From: Bacteroidota bacterium | GTDB lineage: Bacteria; Bacteroidota; Rhodothermia; Rhodothermales; UBA10348 | DNA: 64,000 bases | Reading direction: 5' to 3' | Assembly (NCBI GenBank): GCA_029262835.1 | Contig: JAJCYQ010000052.1 | Coordinates: forward strand, 1-64,000 | Part shown: positions 36,880 through 47,100 of the stretch, piece by piece | Layout: each line of letters begins with the position of its first letter | How positions within the stretch are numbered: the stretch's first letter is position 1 | Notes under the pieces: generated by a model | Database searches by the model: none | What the model saw: the letters and a program-made list of their open reading frames with translations, nothing else | Told to the model about the DNA's origin: nothing | Program-made: the position numbers and the translations under genes

Positions 36880-37631
36880 CGTGCGATGTCGTTGCCTTTG
36901 CGGCCCACCCGGACGATGTCGAGCTTTTTGCCGGCGGCACGATCTGCACGCTCGTAGACCGGGGACACCGTGTTGGCCTGGTCGATCTGACGCGGGGCGA
37001 ACTCGGATCGCGCGGAACACCAGAACTCCGGAAGGAAGAGGCACGACGAGCCGCTCGCATTCTGGGCGCCAGTGTGCGTCTCAACCTGGGTATTCCCGAC
37101 GGCAACATCCAGGACACACACGAAAACCGTCTCCGAGTAATTCGTGCCATCCGAACGCTCCGATCCAGGATTGCACTCATCAATGCGCCCGAATGCCGGC
37201 ATCCAGACCACGTGGCCGCCTCCAGGCTCGTAGCGAGCGCCATATTCTACAGCGGGCTCACGAAAATCGAGACCCGAGGCGAAGACGGACAGCCACAGGA
37301 GCCCTGGCGGCCGCACCACGTACTCCACTACATCCAGTCCATCGAACTGGAGCCGACGCTGGTCGTCGATGTGTCACACGTCTGGGAACGCCGTATGCAG
37401 GCACTGCGGGCCTATGCCTCCCAATTCCACTCCTCCGAGTACGTGGCCGGGGCGGATGAACCCGAAACGTTCGTCTCCAACCCGGCCTTCATGGAATGGA
37501 TAGAGGCGCGCATGAAAGTCGCTGGATACCGCATCGGAGCCGCCTACGGAGAACCCTTCATTTACAGGCACGGCCCGATCGGTACGAATGACCTGTACGG
37601 CATGCTAGAGAAGGAGAAGCCGTTCCGCTGA
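36876..37631 (+). CDS. bshB1: bacillithiol biosynthesis deacetylase BshB1
   Basis: This zinc-dependent enzyme removes acetate from GlcNAc-malate, the second step of bacillithiol synthesis. The 251-aa protein of the LmbE/PIG-L family shows AAHPDDVELFAGG (residues 9-21) and the second metal/active-site motif ECRHPDHVAAS. The middle stretch DLTRGELGSRGTPELRKEEA is typical for BshB1. It is translationally coupled to leuS (ATGA). Together with bshC it indicates bacillithiol as a low-molecular-weight thiol. It converges with the secretion cluster downstream. Confidence 0.94.
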   Translation: MTCDVVAFAAHPDDVELFAGGTICTLVDRGHRVGLVDLTRGELGSRGTPELRKEEARRAARILGASVRLNLGIPDGNIQDTHENRLRVIRAIRTLRSRIALINAPECRHPDHVAASRLVASAIFYSGLTKIETRGEDGQPQEPWRPHHVLHYIQSIELEPTLVVDVSHVWERRMQALRAYASQFHSSEYVAGADEPETFVSNPAFMEWIEARMKVAGYRIGAAYGEPFIYRHGPIGTNDLYGMLEKEKPFR

Positions 37632-37665
37632 CCTTGAAGCGAATTGAAGAATACTGCGGCGGGTG

Positions 37666-39585
37666 TTATCGCCGGTCCCACGTCAGAACGACGCGCCTGA
37701 CTCCGATATCGAGCGTAGGCAGATGCACATTCATGACACCTGTATCCTCATTGAATCGGGCTACGCCGTCGCCGCCGGCCACGCGCATGTTGCGGAACGA
37801 CTCGCCTCCCATCTTGATTTCAAGTACGGCGCCATCTACCACCGATTCACTGTCGTTATGCACGTCAATGTGCAGTTCCTGGCCGGAACGGGACACGACC
37901 AGCGGACGGATACTCTGCCGCTGGCGCCACCAGATGACGGCGTCGCTCACCGTCGCAATCCAGGCCCGCTCCTTGCGCGCTCGGGCAATGGTCCGTTCGA
38001 AGTCGGCGGCGCTCGTCGAGCGCGCGGAATACGTTTCCGGGTAGTAAGGCAATACGTAATGACCATTCACATCCCGCACGAAGCGGTAGGTCTCCTCGAA
38101 CGAAGGCGCAACTCCGTCTATGATTGACACCGAGATGACCCGGTCAGGCTCCACGCGAGGGGCTGGTGGCTCTGGGGCGTTTGACCGGGCGGCGGTCTCC
38201 TGGCCAGGCACGAAAAGCGCCAACTGCGGCTCCTCTGGCACCTCGGCTTCTTCAATCGTTTCGCGGTAGTCCACATATTCCCACCAGTCCACTTCTCCCG
38301 GAGACCAACTTGTGAGACCCGGCAGTATGAGGTAGTCCACACTGAGGTCATCGAGGACGCGGAGCGTATTGCCGTCGAAGAATCCACCCGGTGGATATAT
38401 ACCGTGGAAGGTTTCAATACCCATGTCGCGCTTTGCCCTCAGAATGCGCTCACGTTGTATTTCCATGGGTTGTCCTTTAAGCACGCGATCGCTCTCGGCC
38501 GTGAGGCCAACCTCGCCCATCCCAATGAGCCGGTTGCGCAGATCGTTGAGCGCGGAAAGTTCGCTGGACGTGAGATAGAAGCTGGCCGGCACACGCGCCG
38601 TTTCGAGCAGGTCAAGCAGTTGCTCGGTTCCGTTCATGAACGAAAGTGGATCAAAACCCACCGTGGGCAGCGCGGCGACGCTGAGCGCCATGGGCGCGGC
38701 ATTCGGCCAGGGAGCCACCGACACGCTGAGCCCCCCTACCATGTCGACCATGGCGTTCACCACCAGGCGCTGCCACATGTACTGCTGAATATCTTCCCGC
38801 GATATTTCGTGCGCATGGAAACGCGTCCATAGTACGCGACCGTCCTCCTTATGGTTGTACACGGCCGTCGTCAGTGAGTCGAAGGCCGCCTGATCGGCGG
38901 GTTGATACGTGACCACGCGCCCAAGTCCCAGTGCCTCGACGGGCCTGGCGGCCACAAGCGGCTGCTGGGCGGCGACGTTCAGCTGAAAACCTGGATCCAC
39001 GCCGGCCGATACAGGACCACGGCCGGTCAGGCTCTGCAGGTATCCAAACGGTTGGGAGGGAACGTTCTCCACGTACTCCGACCCCAGCATCGAGCGGAAA
39101 AAGTCCCCGCCCTTGCGATTTCCTTCCTCGTCGAACACGCCAAAGCGTCCCGACACGATCAAATTACCGCCGTCCTCTACATACTCACGCAACCGCCGTT
39201 TCTGACGGTCAGAAAGGGCTTCGGCAACGGGCATGACAACGATATCCCAGTCCCGGTCCAGACGACCGGATATAGCACGATCGTCGACGATCTCATACGG
39301 TATGCGCAGGCCGAGCAGCAGCAACTCCCAGAAATAGACGGCATCTTCAACAAGTCGCGGATTACCACCTACGTACGTGGCCGTCTGCTCCGAGCGGTAG
39401 AGCGCCAGGCGCGGTCGCTTGTCGGTGAGCAGCTGGGACAGATCTGTCGCGACCGTTCGAGCGGGGGCCTGCACACTTACAAATTTATGCACAGGCTGGG
39501 CGGCGGCAACCGGAACCAGGAAAAGCCCGGCCACAAGCAGGGCAACGGGCATAATTCGGCGATATGTGGACGCGATCCTACTCAT
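37666..39585 (-). CDS. exported GATase-like / degenerate polysaccharide-deacetylase protein
   Basis: This 639-aa protein has a signal peptide (about residues 12-29) and lies at the 3' end of the secretion cluster. Residues about 50-260 look like a class I GATase-like domain (RPRLALYRSEQTA, DWDIVVMPVAEALSD, LREYVEDGGNLIVSG). Residues about 300-560 resemble a NodB-type deacetylase, but the usual FDDG appears as TVGFDP and the HxxxH metal motif as GEVGLTAES, so catalytic residues seem lost. A C-terminal beta domain follows. The start overlaps the upstream paralogue by eight bases. It may bind or guide polysaccharide rather than deacetylate it. Confidence 0.65.
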   Translation of the reverse strand: MSRIASTYRRIMPVALLVAGLFLVPVAAAQPVHKFVSVQAPARTVATDLSQLLTDKRPRLALYRSEQTATYVGGNPRLVEDAVYFWELLLLGLRIPYEIVDDRAISGRLDRDWDIVVMPVAEALSDRQKRRLREYVEDGGNLIVSGRFGVFDEEGNRKGGDFFRSMLGSEYVENVPSQPFGYLQSLTGRGPVSAGVDPGFQLNVAAQQPLVAARPVEALGLGRVVTYQPADQAAFDSLTTAVYNHKEDGRVLWTRFHAHEISREDIQQYMWQRLVVNAMVDMVGGLSVSVAPWPNAAPMALSVAALPTVGFDPLSFMNGTEQLLDLLETARVPASFYLTSSELSALNDLRNRLIGMGEVGLTAESDRVLKGQPMEIQRERILRAKRDMGIETFHGIYPPGGFFDGNTLRVLDDLSVDYLILPGLTSWSPGEVDWWEYVDYRETIEEAEVPEEPQLALFVPGQETAARSNAPEPPAPRVEPDRVISVSIIDGVAPSFEETYRFVRDVNGHYVLPYYPETYSARSTSAADFERTIARARKERAWIATVSDAVIWWRQRQSIRPLVVSRSGQELHIDVHNDSESVVDGAVLEIKMGGESFRNMRVAGGDGVARFNEDTGVMNVHLPTLDIGVRRVVLTWDRR

Positions 39586-41878
39586 CGGGTGTCATGGCAT
39601 CGACCAGGGGGTCGCCGAGCAGATCAATGTGGAAAATGCGGTACTGCTGCGGCTTGAGTTCGCGGATGGACAGTTCGAGGACCGTTCCGTTCTCTCGAAG
39701 CCGGTACGGCGGAACATCCACGTTGTCGGGTACCGGTTTGAAAATATTGATCAGTTCGGGGCGCACGTTCACCGACGTAACGCGACGTCCCAGCGCAATC
39801 GATACGGTCGCTTCCTTGGCGGTATGGCCGTTGTCGTTCGATACGCGGACAAAAATACGCGACGGACTGCGCTGCTCAACGTCTGCATTGAGACCACGCT
39901 TCAGACGCCACCACAGGGCCACAGAATCGCCCGATGCCACCCAGAAGTCACCATCCTTAACGCCTCCGAGCAACGTTCGCATGGTGGCCAAGTCCATCTG
40001 CTCCGGATCATAGACCAGATTGTACAGGCCGCCTTCGTATTTGACACGTTCCAGGTCCTCCAGCATGAGACCGGTGAGCAGGTCTCGGCTATCCTCTTCG
40101 AGACCGTCAAGGATGTCGCTCTGTTGTTTTACGGTGGTACCTATACGTGTCAGCGTTTCATACGGAAATCCCATGATCTTCGGCGCTATACGGCGCCCAA
40201 TGGAGTCCGGCAGGAAATAGGTATAGTCGGCACGAACCAGACCGCCCATTGTGTTGATACCGACAATGCCACGCTCCGTCGAGCGATAGCCCTGGACGGG
40301 CCCACGTACAAGATCTTCCAGGATGAGTCGCAGGCGTCGGAGCCGGTCTCCCTGGTCGTCTGGGAGTCCATCGGACTCCACACGGAGCGTGTCGTATACG
40401 GCGACATCCCCCTGCCGGTGCAGACGCTGGAGCAGCGATGTGTACGGCCCCGCCTCCTCCGGTTTGACCAACCAGGTCCCGGGAATACCTACGTCGTCAA
40501 GCGCGTCGGCGATGGGTCCAAAACGCTGGATGCCCGCGGGCGACTCGGCAGCGCCCACTACCATGGCGGCCGCATCATAGTTGTACGGCCAATCGTGGAC
40601 CCAGATGGTTGGCAGGCGCCTCAGGTAATTGAGGGAATTCCGGAAATAGAACTTGAGTGCCTCCCAGTCTTCCGCGTCTTCCGGGCCAACACCCATGGCG
40701 TTGCGCTGGAAGCCCATATATATGAACCGACCTTCTCCGTATTCGCCGTAGACGACACTGCTCGATTCTTCAATCTGGTTGAAGCCGACCAGGTCTTCCG
40801 TAGCAAAATCGAACCAGAATGCTGCTGGTTTGGTGCGATCTTCCACGACGCGGACTTTGACACCCGGGTTGTAGACCTGGATTTTTACGCGGTAGCCAGG
40901 TGCAATCTGGGCCGAAATGGGCGTTCCGGCCCGAATCGTCATGCGACGCACACCACCGCTCGTCCGGGGGAACGGAATCTGATCCCCGATACCGCGACCC
41001 GTCCACGTAAAATAGGATACAACAACAGCATCCTGCTCTCGAAGATCACCATTCATATCCCGGAGCTCGGCACGGATCTGGCGGGCACGGGCCCAGTCCA
41101 CGGTAGGTTGGGCCGAATTCAGCGTATCGAACCAGACGTAATCCTGGAGCGGCGGGAAATCAAAGGTTTCAGCCCTCTCCGCCTGTATCTCCCGGAAGCG
41201 CTCGTGGGCTTCGTCTCCCGTGGTAGGCGGGATGAAGCGATCCGACTCTGTCAGGTAACGGGGCAGGTAAATCCCGTCCATCATCTGCCCGGGAAACGTA
41301 TCGGCGTAGACGCGAAAATTCCCCTGTCCCCGCTCGACAAAACCTTCAAACTGGACACCAAACGTTTCCTCCATGAAACTCCAGCCTCGCCACGAACCGT
41401 CTGGACGATAGAGACCGGGCGTCCAGGTTGCCATCACGCTGCCACCATTCTCCATGAACTCCTGTACGCGCTGGATCTGCAGATCGCTCATGGCTCGCGT
41501 AGACGGAAGAACGAGTACATCATAGCCCGACAGGTCCCCATATTCGAGGTGGTCGTCGCTGATGTCTTCAAACGGGATCAGTGGCGTCTGATTGAGGAAA
41601 AACTCGCGCCAGGAAATGAGGGTCTGATCGACCCAAACCGTACTTGTATCGCGCAGATTAAGGATGCGATGTGTACGACGGGTATAGTCACTGTTGAGCA
41701 GGGCCACGCGGGGCCGCGTATCGATACCGATACGGGCGGGCGATGCCTCCCTGATACTGAATGCGCCGAGTGCACTCTCGAGCAGCAGGATATACACGAG
41801 GATTCCTGCCGCCAGGGATGTTACTCCAAGCGTCAGGAACCATATCGTGCTGATTTTTTCAAGTTGAAGGGTGCGCAT
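39578..41878 (-). CDS. membrane-anchored paralogue: GATase-like / degenerate deacetylase-like protein
   Basis: This 766-aa protein has one N-terminal membrane helix (about residues 12-35) and then follows the plan of its downstream neighbour. A GATase-like domain covers about 55-400 (RPRVALLNSDYTRRTHR, GYDVLVLPSTRAMSD, VQEFMENGGSVMATW) and a NodB-like region about 440-690 with VGAAESPAG and GDVAVYDTL where metal-binding motifs would be. Both proteins share a fold end of the kind DFWVASGDSVALWWR, arguing for tandem duplication. It begins six bases after the small Gln-rich gene. Function is inferred only from context: polysaccharide handling in the periplasm. Confidence 0.62.
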   Translation of the reverse strand: MRTLQLEKISTIWFLTLGVTSLAAGILVYILLLESALGAFSIREASPARIGIDTRPRVALLNSDYTRRTHRILNLRDTSTVWVDQTLISWREFFLNQTPLIPFEDISDDHLEYGDLSGYDVLVLPSTRAMSDLQIQRVQEFMENGGSVMATWTPGLYRPDGSWRGWSFMEETFGVQFEGFVERGQGNFRVYADTFPGQMMDGIYLPRYLTESDRFIPPTTGDEAHERFREIQAERAETFDFPPLQDYVWFDTLNSAQPTVDWARARQIRAELRDMNGDLREQDAVVVSYFTWTGRGIGDQIPFPRTSGGVRRMTIRAGTPISAQIAPGYRVKIQVYNPGVKVRVVEDRTKPAAFWFDFATEDLVGFNQIEESSSVVYGEYGEGRFIYMGFQRNAMGVGPEDAEDWEALKFYFRNSLNYLRRLPTIWVHDWPYNYDAAAMVVGAAESPAGIQRFGPIADALDDVGIPGTWLVKPEEAGPYTSLLQRLHRQGDVAVYDTLRVESDGLPDDQGDRLRRLRLILEDLVRGPVQGYRSTERGIVGINTMGGLVRADYTYFLPDSIGRRIAPKIMGFPYETLTRIGTTVKQQSDILDGLEEDSRDLLTGLMLEDLERVKYEGGLYNLVYDPEQMDLATMRTLLGGVKDGDFWVASGDSVALWWRLKRGLNADVEQRSPSRIFVRVSNDNGHTAKEATVSIALGRRVTSVNVRPELINIFKPVPDNVDVPPYRLRENGTVLELSIRELKPQQYRIFHIDLLGDPLVDAMTPDE

Positions 41879-41884
41879 GAGGGC

Positions 41885-42391
41885 TTAGAGCCAGGCGAAA
41901 CCATCGTCCTGGCCCTGCTGGGATTGTTTCTTTTCGTCTTCCTGGCGGGGCTCGTCGGGACGAACGGGGACAAATCCTTCGTCAGTGTACTCCCAGAACA
42001 ATGAGTTCTGCTGCGAGGGCTGGGCAACCTGCGGGACGTGGCTGGGCACAGCGGTAGGCTGATCCTGCTCGGTGTCATGCTCGTCGCGGGCCGCATAGCT
42101 ACCCTGCGAACCCTGTCCGCCCTGTGCACCTCCGACGTAGACATTCGTCTGGGGCTGCTGCTGCCATTGGGGCTGCTGCTGCCACTCTGCCTGTTGGTGC
42201 GCCCCAATCATCTGCGGCTGCTGCGGAGCAACAAGCACGTGGGGATCGGGAGCCACCTGATGCTGAACGTCACCACTCTGCTGGGCGCGGCGCTCGCGGA
42301 TTTTGTAAAGCACGTAGGCAGCAACGGCGAGAATGAAGGTCGCAATAGTACCTACGAGAATGATGGTAGAGAGAATCGGAACGAGTTCCAT
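41885..42391 (-). CDS. small membrane protein with Gln-rich cytoplasmic or periplasmic tail
   Basis: This 168-aa protein has one membrane helix (about residues 5-30, ILSTIILVGTIATFILAVAAYVLY) and then a charged stretch KIRERRAQQ. A long low-complexity tail with tandem WQQQPQ units and Gln/Pro/Gly-rich sequence follows, and the C-terminal segment FWEYTDEGFVPVRPDEP might be a short interaction motif. No family is recognised. Its place between the glycosyltransferase and the deacetylase-like pair suggests an accessory or scaffolding subunit of the secretion complex. The positive residues after the helix favour the tail being cytoplasmic. Confidence 0.6.
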   Translation of the reverse strand: MELVPILSTIILVGTIATFILAVAAYVLYKIRERRAQQSGDVQHQVAPDPHVLVAPQQPQMIGAHQQAEWQQQPQWQQQPQTNVYVGGAQGGQGSQGSYAARDEHDTEQDQPTAVPSHVPQVAQPSQQNSLFWEYTDEGFVPVRPDEPRQEDEKKQSQQGQDDGFAWL

Positions 42392-42574
42392 GGTGTCGTC
42401 TCAGCGTGAGCGTTGAATGTTTGTGTACTTCATGTAACAATTACCGTGCCATTTACGGGTTATCCCTCTCGAATTGTATTCCTGGTTCATTCCTGGTCAG
42501 ATGGCACGTAGATTTTTTCATTGTGGTTTCCATTTTGAGACGCGCGCGGCGAGCGGCCATGCTCCAGCTCGGTA
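42392..42574. other. 183-bp gap inside the secretion cluster with inverted repeat
   Basis: No gene is supported here. An 8-bp perfect inverted repeat, CGTGCCAT at 42445-42452 and ATGGCACG at 42501-42508, brackets a 48-base spacer that contains a short direct repeat (ATTCCTGG type). An A/T-rich run lies just outside. It is the only sizeable gap in the cluster and could hold an internal promoter or an RNA structure adjusting expression of the last three genes relative to the glycosyltransferase. No consensus promoter was found. Confidence 0.3.
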
Positions 42575-44095
42575 TCAGGCCTGTCGGGCGCCGGTACCGA
42601 TACGTTCCAGTTTACCCCAGTTCATACCGAATCCAAGAAATTCCTCGATCGTGGCAAACGTCTTGCAAACGTCAATGATGAGAATGAAAAACAGCCGGTA
42701 GAACAGGGAATAGAACACCAGTCGGATTTCTTCCTTCTCCACCGCTATACAGTACAGAGCCGCTACAAGGTCCAGGAGCGTCAGCGACAGCCACCAATAC
42801 ACGAGATAATAACTCATGTTGAACACCACGGCGATGAAAATGAAGTAGGCGTTCGCAAACACGTTCATGATGGGCCAGATCAACGACTCGAAGGCCATGG
42901 ACCACATGACAACCGTACCACCGAAATTGATTGTGGGGTTGAAGAACAGGTCCTTGTGTTTACGTACAGCCTGCAGAATGCCACGCGTCCAGCGGTAGCG
43001 CTGCTTGAGCAGATCCACAATCCGATCCGGCGCCTCCGTATAGGACTTGGCGTCGGGCTCGTACTCAACGCGCCAGCCGGCACGCAGGATCTTGAGCGTG
43101 ATGTCCGCATCCTCCGCGAACGTGTCAGAGCTGTACCATCCCGCATCCAGAATGGCCTGCTTGCGGAACAGGCCGAGCGGACCGGGAATGATGTTCACCA
43201 GCTTCACAATAGACTGCGCCGAGCGCGCCATGTTCAGGCCCTCCACATACTCGAGTGCCTGTAGCGTCGTCCAGATGTTGTTCCTGTTGAGCACCTTCAC
43301 GTTGCCCGCTATGGCACCCAGACGGGGATCCACAAAATGGCGTATGGCTTTGCGTAGCGTATCGGGAGACAGCTGGGAGTCACCATCCACGTTCAGCACA
43401 AAGTCAAAGCGTGACATCTGGATTCCGGCATTGAGTGCCGTGGATTTTCCGCCGTTGTTCTTCTCCACCAGGCGGACCTCGACGGCTCCGTCCCGGTAGT
43501 GCCCGACAAGCCGACGGGCTTCCTCGCGCGTATCATCGGTCGACCCGTCGTCGACCACCAGGATTTCGAAGTTCGGGTAGTCCATCTGCACGAGCGACAT
43601 GACGGTCGACTGGAGCAGCTTGCCTTCATTGTAAGCGGGCACGATAATGGAAATGCCTGGCAGGAAATTCGTGTCGTGTCCGGTTTTCACCGTATGCCGC
43701 ACCGTATTCAGGTAGGCCAGGTTCATGAGCGACAGATACCGGAACAGCAGGATGACCAGAAACAGCACAAGCGCCACAATGGACGAATACACGATCAGAC
43801 CACTGCCACGCAGATTGGAATTCCATCCCGTCAGTCGAAAGAGATATCCCCCAGGATCATAGAGGAAAATGTAGATCAGGGCGAACAGAGCGAGTGACAG
43901 GAAGCCGAACAGGAAGACCCGCCGGAACAGCGACTCCTCCGTCTCGGCCGCCGTTGGCAAGTCATCTTCCCGGCGACGCACCGGTGTGAACGGTGTGCGC
44001 GTCACCGGAATGCCGGAGGAGGTCACGCTCAGATCGGTCGTTTGTGACGACGGCGTCCGGGTATCTTCTGATATGTTGGGCGAACGATCGGCCAT
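42575..44095 (-). CDS. processive family-2 glycosyltransferase (polysaccharide synthase)
   Basis: This is an inner-membrane synthase (506 aa). A disordered N-terminus of about 50 residues precedes two membrane helices (about 58-78 and 100-120), the GT-A catalytic domain (about 147-380) and three or four C-terminal helices. Processive-enzyme motifs are complete: DDG at 182-184, DGD at 237-239, ED at 328-329 and QRYRW at 365-369. The closest known architecture is PgaC/hyaluronan-synthase type; there is no PilZ domain as in BcsA. The gene lies 15 bases after the TPR-barrel gene. The sugar is unknown. Confidence 0.9.
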   Translation of the reverse strand: MADRSPNISEDTRTPSSQTTDLSVTSSGIPVTRTPFTPVRRREDDLPTAAETEESLFRRVFLFGFLSLALFALIYIFLYDPGGYLFRLTGWNSNLRGSGLIVYSSIVALVLFLVILLFRYLSLMNLAYLNTVRHTVKTGHDTNFLPGISIIVPAYNEGKLLQSTVMSLVQMDYPNFEILVVDDGSTDDTREEARRLVGHYRDGAVEVRLVEKNNGGKSTALNAGIQMSRFDFVLNVDGDSQLSPDTLRKAIRHFVDPRLGAIAGNVKVLNRNNIWTTLQALEYVEGLNMARSAQSIVKLVNIIPGPLGLFRKQAILDAGWYSSDTFAEDADITLKILRAGWRVEYEPDAKSYTEAPDRIVDLLKQRYRWTRGILQAVRKHKDLFFNPTINFGGTVVMWSMAFESLIWPIMNVFANAYFIFIAVVFNMSYYLVYWWLSLTLLDLVAALYCIAVEKEEIRLVFYSLFYRLFFILIIDVCKTFATIEEFLGFGMNWGKLERIGTGARQA

Positions 44096-44110
44096 GTTGT
44101 GTCTGGTCGC

Positions 44111-47100
44111 TCAGAGCGTCCAGTAGAGTGCCCCGGAGAAGGTGAACGTATTGTACTTGTCGATGAAGGAGGTGGCCCCGGATCCCAGGGTACGGGTCGA
44201 TGCCCCCATCGATGTGGACAGCGTCAGCGACAGCTTGTCGGCCACACGCTTGATGTAGTCCGCCTCAAAGCGCCGGGAAATAAATCCACTGCTCTGCGCA
44301 ATAATTCCCATGGCGCCGCGCAGACGGATGTACCAGTTCTGCGGCAGCTCCTTTTCGTACTCGAGGAAGAAATCGTACACCTGGTAGTCACGCGGTGAAA
44401 AGTAGATGTCGACCGTCGACCGGTACTGCTGGTTGTAGTAGGTCATACCGAGATAGGTATGATCGACAATTTTGTACCCCGCCTCAAGCTGGATGACCGT
44501 ACCGAAGTTTGTGTCGCTGTTGCTTGCCGTATTTCCGAAGTTGTCTCTGACGACGTTGAAGGCAATGGAGCCGTTCACGCGCAACACGGAGTCCGGCATG
44601 ATGGATACGGACGAACCCTTTACGTCGAACTGGGTCAGTTTGAGATTGAACTGTCCACCGGCGGGCGACCAGAGATCAATAGATCCCTCGCCCGTGCGCA
44701 GACCCACAGACCCCTCGTACCGACCCAATTCCTGCCGCCAGTACCGGATGCCACCATACACGACCGTTCGTGCACCTTCATAATCGTACAGCCCTACTTC
44801 TCCCGAAATCCGATTCGAATAGGACGCCCGGTCCGACTGTACCGGCGGCGTCAGGTCTACATAACCGCCTGTAAAAATCTGGTTCACGCGGCCGCGGACT
44901 ATTTCAGAGCCCGGTACCAGGCGGCGCGAGCCGCTGATGAAATGCGACGTCACGCCCGCCGTGAGGACCGTGTTGATGGGCAAAGTGACCTGCGTCTGCA
45001 TTCCCTGGGCCCACCTGTCGTACTGCGTGCCGCCACCACGGGAGCGTGTCGCGTTGGACGTCGGCACAATCACGCCCGCAAAGTCGTATCCCGTCCATTC
45101 GCCGCTTTCGGCGACGGCTGCTCGGATGTCGCCGTCTATGCCCACGACACGGTCCTCCACGTAGTCGGAATTTTCCGCCAGATTCCGGGCTTCATTGTAG
45201 ATGGCCTGGGCCTGTACATACATCCCGAGTTGCCGCAGCGCTTCGGCCTGCATGAATCGAACCTCATAGTCGCGTGGATTTTCCGCCTGCAGACGCTCCA
45301 GTGTGGCGAGCGCACCGGAGTAGTCCTCCCGGGTAATCTGGGTGCGAGCCATTTCCTTGGCCACCGGATACTCCCACTTTTGTTGCATGAGCGCCGTGAA
45401 TATGGACAGCGACTCGTCAAAATCCCCTGCTGCAGCGAGGACCTGGGCATATTCGACCAGTTCACCGCGCGTGCGCTTACCGCGTACCTCGAAGTAGCGT
45501 TCATACGAAGCGACAGCCGCCTGGTACTGTTTCGCAGATACCTGGCGACGGGCTTCGTTGAGGACGGCAGTCTGCTCTTCCTCGTTCATACGCATCCGCT
45601 CCCGTGCCACAAGGTGTTTTAGCGTGTTGATACGCCCAGCATATTCGTTCTGGTCGAGAGCTTCGAGCCGCTCAATCAGCGCATCGGCGTCGTCGACCCG
45701 GCGCGTGGCCAGTCGGTAGCTCGCCGCTTCGAACAACAGTTCGGGATCCTGCGCGCCCGGGCCTGCGAGCAACGCCGACAGGAACGACTCGCCACGAGCA
45801 TCGAGGTGACCGTTCGCAAACAGGGTCATGACGTAGAGACGCTGGATATCAGGATTGGCAGAGTCACGGTCAGCCAGCCAGCGCGCCTGCTCGACAGCCT
45901 GGGCCGGGTATCCGCCCAGACGCAGCGCATTGATATAGGCCGCGCGAATCGCATGGTCTTCCGGTCGCAACTCGATGAGCCGCACATAGGCACGGATGGC
46001 ATCGTCGGAGCGCCCAACAATGTTGTAATTCGCGATGATTTCCCGAAGCGCCGCCACGTTGTCAGGGCTATCGGCCAGAACGAGCGTGAGTTCATCGATC
46101 CGCTGACGAGCCATCGTCTGGCGCGTGCGCTCAATGGATTCGAGCCGCGCCTGGTATCCGGGGTCGGTCGGGTCGGCATAACGCGGATCAATCAATGTGT
46201 CGTAGGCCTCGGCGTAGCGTTCGGCTGCGACGAATTCATCGACCAGATTGTAGCGCGTCTGTCTGTCAGCCGGATCGGCACGCAACAGAAACGTAAGCCG
46301 GTCAATCGGATAGATGGGCGATGCGCCTTCCTGACGGGTCAGGCCCTGGTCCACCTGGACGAACGCGCGCAGCCAGCGATCGGTCGTGCCGAAATCCTCC
46401 TCCAATACCAGCAGTTCATCATAAGCCTCGAAGAAGCGATCATACTTGATGAGCGCCTCGGCGAGATCAAAACGCAGTTCATTGTTGGACGGCGACGCAG
46501 CCACAGCGCGCTGGAGCCTGTCCACAATGAACATGGATGGTCCCTGCTGCGAGGCGGGCTCCGTCTGCAACCGGTTTTCAACGAGGCGGAAGCGCTCCGT
46601 CCAGGCTGTAGTATTGCGATGGCGGGGAGCCAGGATGTCAAGCTGCTGCCGGGCCTCGAAATAGCGGCCGGCATCGACGAGCAGGTCCACGAGGCGAAAG
46701 CGCGCGTCGTCGTCTGACGGATTGGCATTGAGTTCGCGAAAGAGGACGTCGATCGGGTACTGGGACAACTGGTTGCCGCCGGCCAGCCCGGGATCCTGCG
46801 ACGTTGCCAGACAGTCCTTGGCTTCCCTGTTCGACGGATTGAGACGAAGCGCCTGGTCGCACGCTTCCTGGGCCAACTGGTACTCGTTCTGCCACAATCG
46901 GAAATACCCGAGCCGCATCCAGAGATCATCATTGTTGCTGTAAATGCGCGTATACTTTTCAGCCACGCGCTCGCCCAGGTCGTTGTCTCCCTCATAGCCC
47001 GCTATGGCGATCAGGTAGGACTGCACGATGTCGGGCGTTCCCTGGGTCTCTTCCAGGTACTCTCCATACTGCTCGGCTGCCGCCCGGAACTGACGCGCCG

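Noticed and set aside
39419-42004. 861-codon open frame on the plus strand
   Set aside because: It is antisense to the two overlapping secretion-cluster genes, which have signal or membrane segments, domain motifs and operon spacing. Long antisense frames are expected in high-GC DNA, and no family motif was seen in the plus-strand translation.
42445-42508. intrinsic terminator inside the secretion cluster
   Set aside because: The stem is 8 bp with a 48-base loop, and the T-run is on the strand opposite to transcription.
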